The notes below the pieces were generated by a model. The model saw only the letters and a list, made by a program, of their open reading frames with translations, searched no databases and was not told where the DNA came from. From the NCBI RefSeq assembly GCF_001425685.1, contig NZ_LMCY01000003.1, forward strand, positions 402,008-466,007: a stretch of 64,000 bases of DNA, read 5' to 3'. How positions within the stretch are numbered: the first letter of the stretch is position 1; every line of letters begins with the position of its first letter. Made by a program: the position numbers and the translations under genes. Below are positions 27,177 to 37,435 of this stretch, piece after piece. The stretch comes from Massilia sp. Root335. Lineage in GTDB: Bacteria > Pseudomonadota > Gammaproteobacteria > Burkholderiales > Burkholderiaceae_D.

Positions 27177-27248
27177 ATGCCCGCTCCAACCCCCTGGGAC
27201 ATCAGCCCGACGATCTCGGCTGCCGGCCCCACCAAGGTGGTCGCATGA
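27177..27248 (+). pseudogene. Remnant kynB (arylformamidase) start before kynU
   Basis: A 23-codon frame opens [15 protein letters not shown] after an AGGA ribosome binding site. WDISPTI matches the conserved first residues of KynB arylformamidases (usually LWDISPPV). After about 15 residues the resemblance stops, and the frame ends in a TGA that overlaps the kynU ATG (ATGA at 27245-27248). The simplest reading is an internal deletion that removed almost all of kynB but kept its start and the coupling to kynU. It may now serve as a translated leader. An upstream extended -10 (TGCTACACT, ending 27147) could be its promoter. Confidence 0.6.
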
Positions 27249-28519
27249 ACACTGCCACGTACGACATCGCCGGCGCCGCCACGCGCGCCGCCTGCCTCGC
27301 CCTGGACGCGTCCGATCCGCTCGCCCCGCTGCGCGAACGCTTCGACCTGCCCGAGGGCGTCATCTACCTGGACGGCAATTCGCTGGGCGCGCGCCCGCGC
27401 GCGGCGCTCGAGCGCGCGCGCGACGTCGTCGCCCAGGAATGGGGACAGGGACTGATCCGCAGCTGGAACACGGCCGGCTGGTTCGCGCTGCCCGGCCGGC
27501 TGGGCGACCGCATCGCCCCGCTCATCGGCGCCGGGGCCGGCGAAGTGGTCGTCACGGACACGACGTCGCTGAACCTGTTCAAGGCGCTCGCCGCCGCGCT
27601 GGCGATCCAGGCCGGGCGCGACCCCGTCCGCAAGGTTCTTGTCACCGAGCGCAGCAACTTCCCCACCGATATCTATATGGCGGACGGTCTCGCCCGCTGG
27701 CTGGACCGCGGCTACCGCGTGCACCTGGTCGATTCGCCGGAAGAGCTGGATGCCGCCGTCGACGCCGACTGCGCGGTGCTGATGCTCACGCACGTGAACT
27801 ACCGCACCGGCCGCCAGCACGACATGGCGGCGCTGACCGCCCTCGCGCATGCGCGCGGCGCGCTGGCCGTGTGGGACCTCGCCCATTCCGCCGGCGCCGT
27901 CCCGCTGGACCTGAACGGCGCCGATGCCGACTTCGCCGTCGGCTGCACCTATAAATACCTGAACGGCGGCCCCGGCGCCCCGGCCTTCATCTGGGTGCCG
28001 CGGCGGCACCAGGCCGCGTTCCGCCATCCGCTCACCGGCTGGTGGAGCCACGCGGCGCCGTTCGCGATGGCGCACGGCTTCGAGGCCGCCGAGGGCATCG
28101 GGCGCGCGCTGTGCGGCACGCAGCCGGTGGTGTCGCTGGCGCTCGTCGAATGCGGGCTGGAGATCTTCGAGGCGACGAACATGACGGCCCTGCGCGCCAA
28201 GTCGCTCGCCCTCACCGACCTGTTCATCGCGCTTGCGGAGTCGCGCTGCGCCGCGCATCCGCTGGGCCTCGTCACGCCGCGCGCGCATGCGCAGCGCGGC
28301 AGCCAGGTGAGCTTCACGCATCCGCACGGCTATGCGGTGATGCAGGCGCTGATCGCGCGCGGCGTCATCGGCGACTATCGCGAACCGGCGATCATGCGCT
28401 TCGGCTTCACGCCGCTGTACACGCGCTTCGCGGACGTGTGGGACGCCGTGGAAATACTGCGCGACATCCTCGACGCCGAGGCCTACGACACCCGCGCCGC
28501 GCGCACCGCCGTGACCTGA
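27245..28519 (+). CDS. kynU: Kynureninase
   Basis: PLP enzyme that splits kynurenine into anthranilate and alanine in tryptophan breakdown. The 424-residue product shows [11 protein letters not shown] near residue 40 and the PLP-lysine region [13 protein letters not shown] at about residue 237. The ATG overlaps the stop of the short kynB-like leader. kynA follows after 9 bp, so the two form an operon. Confidence 0.95.
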   Translation: MNTATYDIAGAATRAACLALDASDPLAPLRERFDLPEGVIYLDGNSLGARPRAALERARDVVAQEWGQGLIRSWNTAGWFALPGRLGDRIAPLIGAGAGEVVVTDTTSLNLFKALAAALAIQAGRDPVRKVLVTERSNFPTDIYMADGLARWLDRGYRVHLVDSPEELDAAVDADCAVLMLTHVNYRTGRQHDMAALTALAHARGALAVWDLAHSAGAVPLDLNGADADFAVGCTYKYLNGGPGAPAFIWVPRRHQAAFRHPLTGWWSHAAPFAMAHGFEAAEGIGRALCGTQPVVSLALVECGLEIFEATNMTALRAKSLALTDLFIALAESRCAAHPLGLVTPRAHAQRGSQVSFTHPHGYAVMQALIARGVIGDYREPAIMRFGFTPLYTRFADVWDAVEILRDILDAEAYDTRAARTAVT

Positions 28520-28528
28520 GGAGGGCAT

Positions 28529-29368
28529 ATGGACGACGACAAGACCGACCCGAAGTGGCACGGGGCGCAGATGGATTTCAGCCGCAGCATGAGCTACGGC
28601 GACTACCTGGGGCTGGACCGGATCCTGTCGGCCCAGCACCCGCTCTCGCCGAACCACAACGAGATGCTGTTCATCATCCAGCACCAGACGAGCGAGTTGT
28701 GGATCAAGCTGATGCTGCACGAACTGCAGGCCGTGCGCGCCCACGTCCGCGCCGACGACCTGCCGCCCGCCTTCAAGATGCTGGCGCGGGTGGCGCGCAT
28801 CATGGACCAATTGGTGCACGCGTGGGACGTGCTGGCCACGATGACGCCGCCGGAATACAGCGCGATCCGCCCCTACCTGGCGTCGTCGTCGGGCTTCCAG
28901 TCGTTCCAGTACCGCGAACTCGAATTCATCCTCGGGAACAAGAACGCCGCCATGCTGGCCGTGCACAAGACGTCGCCCGAGCACCATGACCTCCTCGAAC
29001 GCGAGCTGCGGGCGCCGTCGATCTACGACGAAGCCGTGCGCCTGCTGGCGCGCTCGGGCCTGGCCATCGCGCAGGGCCGGCTGGACGCCGATCCGACGCA
29101 GCCGACCGCCCACGACGATTCCGTGATGGCCGCGTGGCTCGAGGTGTACCGCGACCCCGAGCACCACTGGGCCCTGTACGAACTGGCCGAGAAGCTCGTC
29201 GACCTGGAGACGGCCTTCCGCTTCTGGCGCTTCCGCCACGTGTCGACGGTGGAGCGCATCATCGGCTTCAAGACCGGCACCGGCGGTACGGCCGGCGTCA
29301 GCTACCTGCGCAAGATGCTGGACGTCGTGCTGTTCCCGGAGCTGTTTGCGCTGCGCACGGCGCTGTAA
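28529..29368 (+). CDS. kynA: Tryptophan 2,3-dioxygenase
   Basis: Heme enzyme that opens the indole ring of tryptophan to N-formylkynurenine. The 279-residue product matches the family through [28 protein letters not shown] and [19 protein letters not shown]. It is 9 bp after kynU. A complete kynB is lacking here, so the formyl group would have to be removed by an enzyme encoded elsewhere. Confidence 0.95.
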   Translation: MDDDKTDPKWHGAQMDFSRSMSYGDYLGLDRILSAQHPLSPNHNEMLFIIQHQTSELWIKLMLHELQAVRAHVRADDLPPAFKMLARVARIMDQLVHAWDVLATMTPPEYSAIRPYLASSSGFQSFQYRELEFILGNKNAAMLAVHKTSPEHHDLLERELRAPSIYDEAVRLLARSGLAIAQGRLDADPTQPTAHDDSVMAAWLEVYRDPEHHWALYELAEKLVDLETAFRFWRFRHVSTVERIIGFKTGTGGTAGVSYLRKMLDVVLFPELFALRTAL

Positions 29369-29414
29369 CGCCGCGCCATCGTACAATCGGCGGCACGAGC
29401 ATACTGGAGCGACC

Positions 29415-29960
29415 ATGAACTGTGACATCCTGACCCTCGCCGGCCTGTGGAACTCCGGCCCGCAGCACTGGCAGACCCACTGGGAACAGCGGCACCCGTG
29501 CTGGACCCGGGTGCCGCACCGCGACTGGAACGATCCGGATTGCGCCGAGTGGGTGGCCGAACTGGACGCCGCCATCGCCGACTGCGAGGGCCGGCCGATC
29601 CTCGTGGCGCACAGCCTCGCGTGCATGCTCGTGGCGCAGTGGGCGCAGTCCGGGTCGAAGCTGAAAGTGGCCGGCGCCTTCCTCGTCGCGCCCAGCGACG
29701 TCGAAGCGCCGTCCTACCCGATCGCCGCCAACGGCTTCCAGCCCATCCCGCTCGCGCCGCTGCCGTTCCCGTCGCTCGTCGTCGCCAGCAGCAACGACGA
29801 ATACGTGGCGCCGGAACGCGCCCGCGCGTTCGCCCGGGCGTGGGGCAGCAAGCTGGTGGAGATCGGTCCGGCGGGCCACATCAACGGCGGCAGCGGCTAC
29901 GGCCCGTGGCCGGAGGGCCTGGCGCTGCTCGACGAATTCTGCCGCGACCTGAACCCCTGA
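29415..29960 (+). CDS. RBBP9/YdeN-type small alpha/beta hydrolase
   Basis: A 181-residue serine hydrolase-like protein. The nucleophile elbow is VAHSLACML, the acid region VVASSNDEYV, and a His lies in GHINGGSGYG near the C-terminus. Family members have poorly defined esterase functions. The ATG at 29415 follows TGGAG by 7 nt. It sits 46 bp after kynA; its involvement in kynurenine breakdown, for example as a substitute formamidase, is only a possibility. Confidence 0.8.
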   Translation: MNCDILTLAGLWNSGPQHWQTHWEQRHPCWTRVPHRDWNDPDCAEWVAELDAAIADCEGRPILVAHSLACMLVAQWAQSGSKLKVAGAFLVAPSDVEAPSYPIAANGFQPIPLAPLPFPSLVVASSNDEYVAPERARAFARAWGSKLVEIGPAGHINGGSGYGPWPEGLALLDEFCRDLNP

Positions 29961-29976
29961 ACGCCCGGACGGCACG

Positions 29977-31086
29977 ATGACGCCGCCCCGCGCGCTCGAC
30001 GCGCGCTTTTCCCTCTACCTCGACCTCGCGCGCGCCTGCGCCGCGCTGGCCGTCGTGGTGGCGCACTTCGGCTACTTCCGCATCTTCGACGACGTTCAAA
30101 TCGCCCGCATTCCCGATTTCGGGCGCGAGGCCGTGATCACGTTCTTCGTGCTGTCCGGCTTCGTCATCGCCTACAGCGCGGAACACAAGAACCTCACGGC
30201 GCGCAGCTACTTCATCGCCCGTGCGGCGCGCCTGTTTTCCGTCGTGCTGCCGGTGCTGGCGCTGTCGTTCATCCTCGCGACATGCGTGCACGACATGCTG
30301 CACATGCCGGTCGAAGACGGCTACGAACTGCGCCGCCCCTGGCTGTACATCCCGTTCCACCTGGCCTTCCTGGGCGACGTGTGGCACTTCGTCGAACGTC
30401 CGCCCTGGCTGATCCCGTACTGGTCGCTCGATTACGAAGCGTGGTACTACGTGCTGTTCGGCGTCGTTCACTTCGTCCCCGGCCGGCGCCGCTGGCTCGC
30501 GGCCGGCGCCGTCCTCGCCCTCGTCGGCCCGCGGCTGTGGCTCCTGTTGCCCGTGTGGCTGGCCGGCGTCGCGCTGTACCGCCTGCAGGGCCGGCTGGCG
30601 TTCGGTCCGGGCCCCGCGCGGGCGGGCTGGGTGCTGAGCATGGTCCTCATCGGGCTGTGGGGCTGGCTCGATCCGGAGCCCTGGCTGCGCGGCGTCGCAC
30701 AGGGCCTGTGGCCGTTCGCGCACATCCGCATGGGCAGCGCCGACCGCGTGCTGGCCGACTACGCCGTGATGGGGCTCGTGCTGCTGAATTTCGCCTGCGC
30801 GCGCCAGGCCCGGTTCGACGTCGTGCTGCGCCTGGCGCGGCCCATCCGCTTCCTGGCCGGGCACACGTTCACGCTGTATCTGTCGCACGGCATCGTGATC
30901 GGCCTGTGGCAGTCGGTGCTGCCGATCGAGCGCGGGGCGGCGCACGAGATCGTCGCCATCGGTATCGCGATCGCCGTGGTGGCGCTGGCGTCGAATCCGG
31001 TCACCGAAGCGCTGCAGCGCGGGTTGCGGCGCGCTCTGGAGGCCGGGCTCGCGCTCGGGACGCGGATGGGCATGAAGCCGAACTAA
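29977..31086 (+). CDS. Acyltransferase 3 family membrane protein
   Basis: A 369-residue polytopic membrane protein of the OafA/YrhL acyltransferase family: N-terminal YLDLARACAALAVVVAHFGY with the conserved H, then RSYFIARAARLF and about ten hydrophobic helices. Such proteins O-acylate surface or secreted glycans; the target is unknown. It follows the hydrolase gene by 16 bp and overlaps the convergent gene by 4 bp at its 3' end. Confidence 0.85.
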   Translation: MTPPRALDARFSLYLDLARACAALAVVVAHFGYFRIFDDVQIARIPDFGREAVITFFVLSGFVIAYSAEHKNLTARSYFIARAARLFSVVLPVLALSFILATCVHDMLHMPVEDGYELRRPWLYIPFHLAFLGDVWHFVERPPWLIPYWSLDYEAWYYVLFGVVHFVPGRRRWLAAGAVLALVGPRLWLLLPVWLAGVALYRLQGRLAFGPGPARAGWVLSMVLIGLWGWLDPEPWLRGVAQGLWPFAHIRMGSADRVLADYAVMGLVLLNFACARQARFDVVLRLARPIRFLAGHTFTLYLSHGIVIGLWQSVLPIERGAAHEIVAIGIAIAVVALASNPVTEALQRGLRRALEAGLALGTRMGMKPN

Positions 31087-32264
31087 GCGTCGACGCCCAG
31101 CCCCTGCAGAAGCGCGGTCGTCACCTGCCCCGTCCTGGCGAATCCCCGCGCGGCCTGTTCGCGCACGATGGCGCCGCGCGTGTCCACGTCGAACTCGCCG
31201 GTCTGCCCGACGCCGAGCGCCAGCTGCAGCGCCTTGACCTTTCCGTTCGCGACGATCCGCTCCTCGACGAAGTTCAGGGGCCCCTGGCGGACATTGGCGA
31301 CGACCTGCGGCGCCTGGGCCGCCGGTGCGCCCGGGTAGGCCGGGGCCGCGGGCGCGACGGGCGTGACGCGATCGGGCACGGGTCCCGCCAGCCTGAGGGG
31401 CAACAAGGTGCCCAACAGCTGGAACCACAGCGGCGCCCCGACGAGGCAGGCGCAAGCCATCACGAGGAAGCCGATGGCTGTCCACATCATTTCGGCGGCG
31501 AGGTCGAGGCCCGTGGGGTGGACCATGTTCCGGTACCAGCGCGCCGGCCAGCCGATCGGGAGCTCGGCGGCGAGCCCGTGACCGACGGCGGACACGGCCT
31601 TGTCGGGCGGCGTTCCCGGCGGCTGGTTCGGTTGATAGCTGACGAGGACGCGCTGCCCGTCGCCGGCGACCTGTTCCGCCAGGTGCGGCTCGTTCCACAG
31701 GGCGCGCGCCACGTGCACGGCGTCGATGTTGAGGACGACGGCGCACAGGAGTCCGGCAAGGAAGCAGCGCCGCTGCGCGCCGCGCTTGTACCAGCCCGAC
31801 ACCCGGTCCATCAACTGGTCGAAATAGGCCGCCAGGTTGCGCTCGAACGCGGCGGCATCGCCATTCGCCTGGCGCCACAGGAAGCGCAGCACGCCGCCGA
31901 TACGCTCCGTACCCGGGAGCGCGGCGATGGCCTCGCCGATGCCGTACGGCGACTGCGTCACCCTGGATTTCATCATGCCGATCAACACGTCGACCAGGGC
32001 GGACGCGAATACCGGCGACGGCAAGTAGGACGCCTTGTCGGCGTCGTTGCTCGCCAACGACGCGATGGCCGGGTGCGCGCGCAACAGCCGCGCCAGTTCG
32101 AGGCCGATCTCCTCCGTCCCCAGCAGCCTGTCGATGCCGGCCCACAGGCATTTCCCGCGACGGTTATGGGCGGTGTTGAAGACTTCGGTCACGGTACTGA
32201 CGAGAACGGAGAACACGAAGAACACCAGGACCATGCTGCAGATAAAGTTCAAGGCGCTTGGCAT
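31083..32264 (-). CDS. Unknown membrane protein, peptidoglycan-binding-like tail
   Basis: A 393-residue protein with no recognised family name. Transmembrane segments lie at about 5-27 (FICSMVLVFFVFSVLVSTV), 175-195 (FLAGLLCAVVLNI) and 270-305 (AIGFLVMACACLVGAPLWF). The last 50 residues (KVKALQLALGVGQTGEFDVDT) resemble a PG_binding_1 repeat that docks to cell wall. The ATG at 32264 has AAGGA upstream and starts the hydrophobic segment; it is 13 bp from the protease-like gene. Last gene of a three-gene operon; no function proposed. Confidence 0.65.
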   Translation of the reverse strand: MPSALNFICSMVLVFFVFSVLVSTVTEVFNTAHNRRGKCLWAGIDRLLGTEEIGLELARLLRAHPAIASLASNDADKASYLPSPVFASALVDVLIGMMKSRVTQSPYGIGEAIAALPGTERIGGVLRFLWRQANGDAAAFERNLAAYFDQLMDRVSGWYKRGAQRRCFLAGLLCAVVLNIDAVHVARALWNEPHLAEQVAGDGQRVLVSYQPNQPPGTPPDKAVSAVGHGLAAELPIGWPARWYRNMVHPTGLDLAAEMMWTAIGFLVMACACLVGAPLWFQLLGTLLPLRLAGPVPDRVTPVAPAAPAYPGAPAAQAPQVVANVRQGPLNFVEERIVANGKVKALQLALGVGQTGEFDVDTRGAIVREQAARGFARTGQVTTALLQGLGVDA

Positions 32265-32277
32265 CGTTTTCCTTTCA

Positions 32278-32970
32278 TCATGCGATCGGTCGCCCCGCCG
32301 GCCACAGCGTGGCATTGAACTCGTGCAGGATCTTGTCCAACGGCGAGAAATAGCAGTAATTGCGGACGATGTCCGTACCGACGAGGATACCGACCGCGCG
32401 GTCGTCGCCGTCGCGCAGCAGGGAACCGCTGTCACCGCCGATCACCTGGGTGGTGAGGTCGGTCTGGATCAGCCCGCGCAGCGAGACGTCCACCGACGTC
32501 ATGGCGGCGCCGCGCCCCAGGTCGTACAGAAAATAGCTGACGTCCGTCCGCGCGTCCGTATCGTGCACGACGGTCGTATGCCTCATGCCGCTGGACGCAC
32601 CGGTGAAATGGACCGTTTCCTGCAACGCCAGGGGTGCGGTACGCAATGCGCTGGGGAGAAAATCCGGCAGATTGCCCAGCAATTGCGCGGTACGGACACT
32701 GACGCCGGCGACCGCGGCGTCGAGCGAGGGGCCGTACGGGACGCCGCTGCTGCTGACAGGCATGTCCCAGTTGCGCAGCAACCCCACCTCCGAGGACTGC
32801 CCGACGTCGCATGCGACGACCGGCTGCATCGAAGGATCGACGCCCAGCAGCGGCGGCGCCAGCACGTGCGCGACGCACAGCACCGCGTACTCGCCGTTCC
32901 GGTGCACCAGGCAGCTGAGCGTACCGAAGTCGTCCGGCACGGCCAGGTTACGGATCCTGACCGCGGTCAT
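32278..32970 (-). CDS. Trypsin-like serine protease-fold protein
   Basis: A 230-residue protein with a plausible catalytic triad: H35 in VLCVAHVLAP, D84 in PSLDAAVAGV and S181 in GGDSGSLL. This is the order and context of trypsin-like peptidases. No signal peptide is visible, so it is probably cytoplasmic or used without cleavage. The ATG at 32970 overlaps the stop of the upstream gene (ATGA at 32967-32970), so translation is coupled. Substrate unknown. Confidence 0.65.
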   Translation of the reverse strand: MTAVRIRNLAVPDDFGTLSCLVHRNGEYAVLCVAHVLAPPLLGVDPSMQPVVACDVGQSSEVGLLRNWDMPVSSSGVPYGPSLDAAVAGVSVRTAQLLGNLPDFLPSALRTAPLALQETVHFTGASSGMRHTTVVHDTDARTDVSYFLYDLGRGAAMTSVDVSLRGLIQTDLTTQVIGGDSGSLLRDGDDRAVGILVGTDIVRNYCYFSPLDKILHEFNATLWPAGRPIA

Positions 32971-34511
32971 TTGGCGGCGCACTCGGGCGGCGGCGGCTTG
33001 GCGGCATCCTTGATCTGCTGGATGAACGCCTTGCCGGTCAACTGCTCCGGCGTGGGCGCGGCGCCCGGCGGCTTGAGATTATTCCACTGCACGCGCAACA
33101 TGTGATCGAGCTGGACCGCATCCGTGGGGTACGGCTGCATCGACTTCATCAGGCACTTGTCCGTCGCCGCGAGGGCCACGATCCTGGGATCGATACTGCC
33201 GCCGGGCGCCGCGGCCGCGGCGGCGGTGCCGTCCTGGTCCTTCCCCGGCGCGTCCGGCTTCAACGTGATCGTGAGCGGCAGCGCATTGCCGGCGACGCCG
33301 ATCGTGTACAGGCTCAACGTGATGGGCGTTTCCTTGGCGACGGCCTTCGCGTAGTTGAGCGTGACCTGCGACTGGGTCGGCGTCAGCGTCACGATCTGCG
33401 GACGGCCCAGGGCGGCGTTGGCGGCACCGGGATCGCCGCCGTAGTCGGCCCACGGCGTGCCGCTGGGTGCGCTGGTCACCGTGAACGTCTTGCTGGCGCC
33501 GGGGGACATGTCGAACTGGTTGCCCGCCAGCGACGTCGTGATCGTCGGCAGGGCCGGCGCCGCGGGGGAATACGTGACGCAACCGTCGAACGGGGCCGGC
33601 GACTGGGGTTGCGGCCGCACGCACGCTTCGGCGAAGTCCGTCAACTTGTCGCTGAGGTCGTTCAATTCCTTGGCCACGGTCGGATACGGCGTCTCGCCCG
33701 CCCCGGTCGCAACGACCACCTTGCCCGCATCGAGCTTCGTCACCGGTTGAAACAGCGACATTTCCGATTTCATCAGAGCGGTTGCCGTGGCCGGCGACAC
33801 GCTGGCCGTCCTGATCTGGGCGTTGGTGTTCACGAGAATCGCGCGCGCCGCCGACTGCATATGGTCGGCGGCCGTGGAAATCCTCTGCTCGCGCTGCAGG
33901 TATTGCGCGATCGCGCCCTCGGCTTTCGCGACGTCGTCGTCGCGTTTGGGGCGCAGGTCGGCCGCGGGATTGAGTCCCCGGACGACGGCGAGCTGTTGGG
34001 TTACCGCTTGCAGCTTGCCCGTGCAGGCAGGAGCGGCGGGCTGGAGATTGTATTTGGCCGCCTCATCGACCACGCACGCCAGCCGCGCCTCGGCCAGCAG
34101 ATACGTGCTTTCGGGCGACCCGGACATCAACGCATTGCGCGTCTCGTAAGCCGAGCCCATCAGCAGTCCACCACCCAGGATGCCCTTGCGCGCCCCTTCG
34201 GACGACCGGGTCGCCGCGCCGTACAGCAACAGGCCGCTCAGCGGGAACGCCAGCGCCGACGACCAGGAATTGAGTTTCGCCCGCTCGACGTAAGCCGTGC
34301 GCGGCCCTTCCTGTGCCGTGACGACGGCATCGCGGATGCCGATGAAGCGCTGGGTCGCGCTGCACGTCTGGGTCTGCGCGCACGCCGGCCCCTTGTTCAG
34401 GGCACTCGTATCGAGATAGGGATTCATCAGGGTCGAGCAGGCAGACGTCGCGAAGGCGGTGACGCAGGCGAGCAGCCGCATGCGTCCGCCATGCCGAGGC
34501 AGATGGTTCAT
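32967..34511 (-). CDS. Putative lipoprotein of unknown function
   Basis: A 514-residue product with a hydrophobic leader (RMRLLACVTAFATSACSTL) and a degenerate lipobox TSAC, with the lipidated Cys at about residue 25. The middle is helical and Ala-rich. Near residues 330-430 there are bacterial Ig-like or beta-rich patches (SLAGNQFDMSPGASKTFTV). The C-terminus ends in a Pro-rich region. The start at 34511 follows GGGAG by 5 nt; an internal ATG at 34481 is an alternative. First gene of the operon; unfamiliar. Confidence 0.6.
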   Translation of the reverse strand: MNHLPRHGGRMRLLACVTAFATSACSTLMNPYLDTSALNKGPACAQTQTCSATQRFIGIRDAVVTAQEGPRTAYVERAKLNSWSSALAFPLSGLLLYGAATRSSEGARKGILGGGLLMGSAYETRNALMSGSPESTYLLAEARLACVVDEAAKYNLQPAAPACTGKLQAVTQQLAVVRGLNPAADLRPKRDDDVAKAEGAIAQYLQREQRISTAADHMQSAARAILVNTNAQIRTASVSPATATALMKSEMSLFQPVTKLDAGKVVVATGAGETPYPTVAKELNDLSDKLTDFAEACVRPQPQSPAPFDGCVTYSPAAPALPTITTSLAGNQFDMSPGASKTFTVTSAPSGTPWADYGGDPGAANAALGRPQIVTLTPTQSQVTLNYAKAVAKETPITLSLYTIGVAGNALPLTITLKPDAPGKDQDGTAAAAAAPGGSIDPRIVALAATDKCLMKSMQPYPTDAVQLDHMLRVQWNNLKPPGAAPTPEQLTGKAFIQQIKDAAKPPPPECAAK

Positions 34512-34680
34512 CAGGACTCCCATAGGGTGGTTATCGTCTAATGCTTGTGGTTGCTCAACACAGCTTTAGCGTTTTCTGAACTTCACTGTACTCGAACGAT
34601 ATTTACGACGACAGCCCCCGCGCCTTAACTATCGGTTGCGCATGAAAAGAGATGAACTAGAGTTGTTTTTTTGATACATC

Positions 34681-34712
34681 ACAAAGAAAAAGAGCCGGGC
34701 AGTGCCCGGCTC
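34681..34712 (-). terminator. Terminator of htpG
   Basis: Perfect 9-bp stem GAGCCGGGC / GCCCGGCTC (34692-34700 with 34704-34712), loop of 3 nt. On the minus strand it is followed by TTTTTCTTTG (34691 downwards). It lies 38 bp after the htpG stop. Confidence 0.92.
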
Positions 34713-34750
34713 CTTGCTGTTGCGATCGCGCCGCGCTGCGGCGCTTGTGC

Positions 34751-36673
34751 TTACTTCGCCGCCGTCGCCAGCAGCATCTCGTTCAAGCGCTTGACGAACG
34801 CCGCCGGGTCCGCCAGGCTGCCGCCCTCGGCCAGCATGGCCTGGTCGAACAGGATGTGCGACCAGTCGGCGAAGCGCGGGTTCGCCGCGTCTTCGTATTT
34901 CAGGCGCGTGACGAGCGGGTGGTTCGGGTTGATCTCGAGGATGGGCTTGGTTTCCGGCGCGTCCTGGCCGGCCGCCTTCAGCATGCGCACGAGGTTCGCG
35001 GACAGCTCATGTTCGTCCGCCACGAGGCAGGCCGGCGAGTCGGTCAGGCGGTGCGTCACGCGCACGTCCTTGGCCTTGTCGCTCAGGGCGCCCTTCATCT
35101 TCTCGACGAGGTCCTTGTACTGCGACTCGGTCTCTTCGTGTTCCTTCTTCTCGGCCTCGTCCTCGAGCTTGCCCAGGTCCAGGCCGCCCTTGGCGACGGA
35201 CACCAGTTCCTTGCCGTCGAAGTCGTTCAGGAACGACAGCATCCACTCGTCGACGCGGTCCGTCAGCAGCAGCACTTCCACGCCCTTCTTGCGGAAGATT
35301 TCCAGGTGCGGGCTGTTCTTCGCGGCGTTGTAGTTGTCCGCGGTAACGTAGTAGATCTTGTCCTGGCCTTCCTTCATGCGGCCGATGTAGTCGGCGAACG
35401 ACACGGTCTGGTCGGCGGAATCGGTGTGCGTGGACGCAAAGCGCAACAGCTTCGCGATGCGGTCCTTGTTGGTCGAATCCTCGCCGATGCCTTCCTTGAG
35501 CACCTGGCCGAATTCCTTCCAGAAGGTCACGTACTTGTCGCGGCCTTCCTGCTCGTCGCTGTTCGCCATTTCTTCCAGCATGCCCAGCACGCGCTTGGTC
35601 GAACCTTCGCGGATCACGCGCACGTCGCGCGACTCCTGCAGGATCTCGCGCGAGACGTTCAGCGGCAGGTCGTTCGAATCGATCACGCCCTTCACGAAGC
35701 GCAGGTAGACCGGCATCAGCTGCTCGGCGTCGTCCATGATGAAGACGCGCTTCACGTACAGCTTGATGCCGCCGCGCTTGTTGCGGTCCCACAGGTCGAA
35801 CGGCGCGTGGCCCGGCACGTACAGCAGTTGCGTGTATTCGCTGCGGCCTTCGACGCGGTTGTGCGTGTACGCGAGCGGCGGCTGGAAGTCGTGCGACACG
35901 TGCTTGTAGAACTCTTCGTACTGCTCCGGCGTGATGTCGGACTTCGAACGGGCCCACAGCGCGGACGCCTGGTTGACGGTCTCGAATTCATCGCGGACGA
36001 CGGTTTCCTTCTTCTCCTCGTCCCACTCTTCCTTCTTCATCTCGATCGGCAGCGAGATGTGGTCGGAATATTTGCGGATGATGGACTTCAGCTTCCACGA
36101 CGACAGCAGCTCGTCCTCGCCTTCGCGCAGGTGCAGGATGATGTCCGTACCGCGATTGGTCTTCTCGATCTGCTCGACGGTGTAGTCGCCCTCGCCCGTC
36201 GATTCCCAGCGGATGCCGTCGGCAGCGGCGGCGCCGGCGCGGCGGGTCTCGACGGTGACGCGGTCGGCCACGATGAAGGCCGAGTAGAAGCCCACGCCGA
36301 ACTGGCCGATCAGCGCGGCATCGGCCTGCTGGTCGCCCGACAGCTTGCTGAAGAATTCCTTCGTGCCCGACTTGGCGATCGTCCCCAGGTGCGAGATCAC
36401 CTCGTCGCGGCTCATGCCGATGCCGTTGTCGGAAATGGTGACGGTTTTCGCATCCTTGTCGAACAGGACCTTGATCTTCAGCTCATGGTCGTTGCCGTAC
36501 AGGCTGTCGTTGTTGATCGCCTCGAAGCGCAGCTTGTCGGCCGCGTCGGACGCGTTGGAAATCAGTTCCCGAAGGAAAATCTCCTTGTTGGAATACAAGG
36601 AATGAATCATCAGTTGCAGCAGCTGCTTGACTTCTGCTTGGAACCCAAGGGTTTCTTTTTCGGCTACGGCCAT
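34751..36673 (-). CDS. htpG: Molecular chaperone HtpG (Hsp90)
   Basis: ATP-dependent chaperone. The 640-residue product has the normal bacterial length. It shows the N-terminal GHKL ATPase (NSFKE-like [38 protein letters not shown]), the middle domain and the C-terminal dimerisation domain. It stands alone with its own terminator. The 273-bp gap upstream separates it from the divergent VOC gene and its candidate ECF promoter. Confidence 0.97.
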   Translation of the reverse strand: MAVAEKETLGFQAEVKQLLQLMIHSLYSNKEIFLRELISNASDAADKLRFEAINNDSLYGNDHELKIKVLFDKDAKTVTISDNGIGMSRDEVISHLGTIAKSGTKEFFSKLSGDQQADAALIGQFGVGFYSAFIVADRVTVETRRAGAAAADGIRWESTGEGDYTVEQIEKTNRGTDIILHLREGEDELLSSWKLKSIIRKYSDHISLPIEMKKEEWDEEKKETVVRDEFETVNQASALWARSKSDITPEQYEEFYKHVSHDFQPPLAYTHNRVEGRSEYTQLLYVPGHAPFDLWDRNKRGGIKLYVKRVFIMDDAEQLMPVYLRFVKGVIDSNDLPLNVSREILQESRDVRVIREGSTKRVLGMLEEMANSDEQEGRDKYVTFWKEFGQVLKEGIGEDSTNKDRIAKLLRFASTHTDSADQTVSFADYIGRMKEGQDKIYYVTADNYNAAKNSPHLEIFRKKGVEVLLLTDRVDEWMLSFLNDFDGKELVSVAKGGLDLGKLEDEAEKKEHEETESQYKDLVEKMKGALSDKAKDVRVTHRLTDSPACLVADEHELSANLVRMLKAAGQDAPETKPILEINPNHPLVTRLKYEDAANPRFADWSHILFDQAMLAEGGSLADPAAFVKRLNEMLLATAAK

Positions 36674-36847
36674 CTTATATCCTCGTTCGTATCAGGGTTG
36701 GACAGACCGGTTCGATATTGGGATACCAACAAGGATTTCAAGAGTTATTTTTTCCCGGTCGCACTTCTTATGCATACGACAAGGTTCTCGACTTTTTGAC
36801 CGAGTCGGCATACCGTGTCGATCCATCGAAATTTTTTTGCGCGGGCG

Positions 36848-36874
36848 TGTCGAAAACGTGGAAGCCCGATCGTC
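36848..36874 (+). promoter_or_regulatory. Candidate ECF42-type promoter
   Basis: TGTCGA (36848-36853), 17-bp spacer, CGTC (36871-36874). This agrees with the TGTCGA / CG(A/T)C pattern I recall for ECF42 sigma factors. It lies 73 bp upstream of the VOC gene that opens the sigma-factor cluster, so it would let the sigma factor drive its own operon. A second TGTCGA at 36816 has no matching -10. Confidence 0.55.
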
Positions 36875-36946
36875 GTACGGACAGCGGCACCGGTTCGGCA
36901 CCTCCGTGCCGGCAGCCGCAGACCATTCACTGAACAGGAGATCATC

Positions 36947-37435
36947 ATGACCGAACAAGTGCGTCCCATCCCCGAAGGCTTCCACACGATCACCCCGCAC
37001 CTCGTCTGCAGCGGCGCGGCCGACGCGCTGACGTTCTACAAGCAGGCCTTCGGCGCCGTCGAGAACAGCCGCATGCCGGGCCCGGGCGGCAAGATCATGC
37101 ATGCCCAGATGCGCATCGGCGACTCGCTGATCATGCTCGCCGACGACTTTCCGGATTCCGGCTGCGTCGGCCCGCTCGCGCTCAAGAACACGCCCGTCTA
37201 CATCCACCTGTACGTCGAGGACGCCGACGCCGTCTTTGCCCGCGCCGTGGAAGCGGGCGCGAAACCGGTCATGCCGATGGCCGACATGTTCTGGGGCGAC
37301 CGCTACGGCCAGATCGAGGACCCGTTCGGCCACCGCTGGTCGATCGCCACCCACAAGCGCGACATGACGCCCGACCAGATGCGCGACGAGATGCAGAAAA
37401 TGATGGGCCAGGGCTGCGCGGGAGCACAACAATGA
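36947..37435 (+). CDS. VOC-family (PhnB-like) protein
   Basis: A 162-residue glyoxalase/bleomycin-resistance-fold protein resembling PhnB (HTITPHLVCSGAADALTFYKQAFG, QIEDPFGHRWSIATHK). Members bind metals and small substrates; the specific role is unknown. The ATG at 36947 has AGGAGAT upstream. The last codons overlap the next gene (37432-37435). With the following DGPF and sigma-factor genes it forms a typical ECF42 cluster. Confidence 0.85.
   Translation: MTEQVRPIPEGFHTITPHLVCSGAADALTFYKQAFGAVENSRMPGPGGKIMHAQMRIGDSLIMLADDFPDSGCVGPLALKNTPVYIHLYVEDADAVFARAVEAGAKPVMPMADMFWGDRYGQIEDPFGHRWSIATHKRDMTPDQMRDEMQKMMGQGCAGAQQ

Noticed and set aside
27158..29626. 822-codon open frame opposite kynU and kynA
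   Set aside because: Covers two certain genes in antisense and shows no protein-like motifs.
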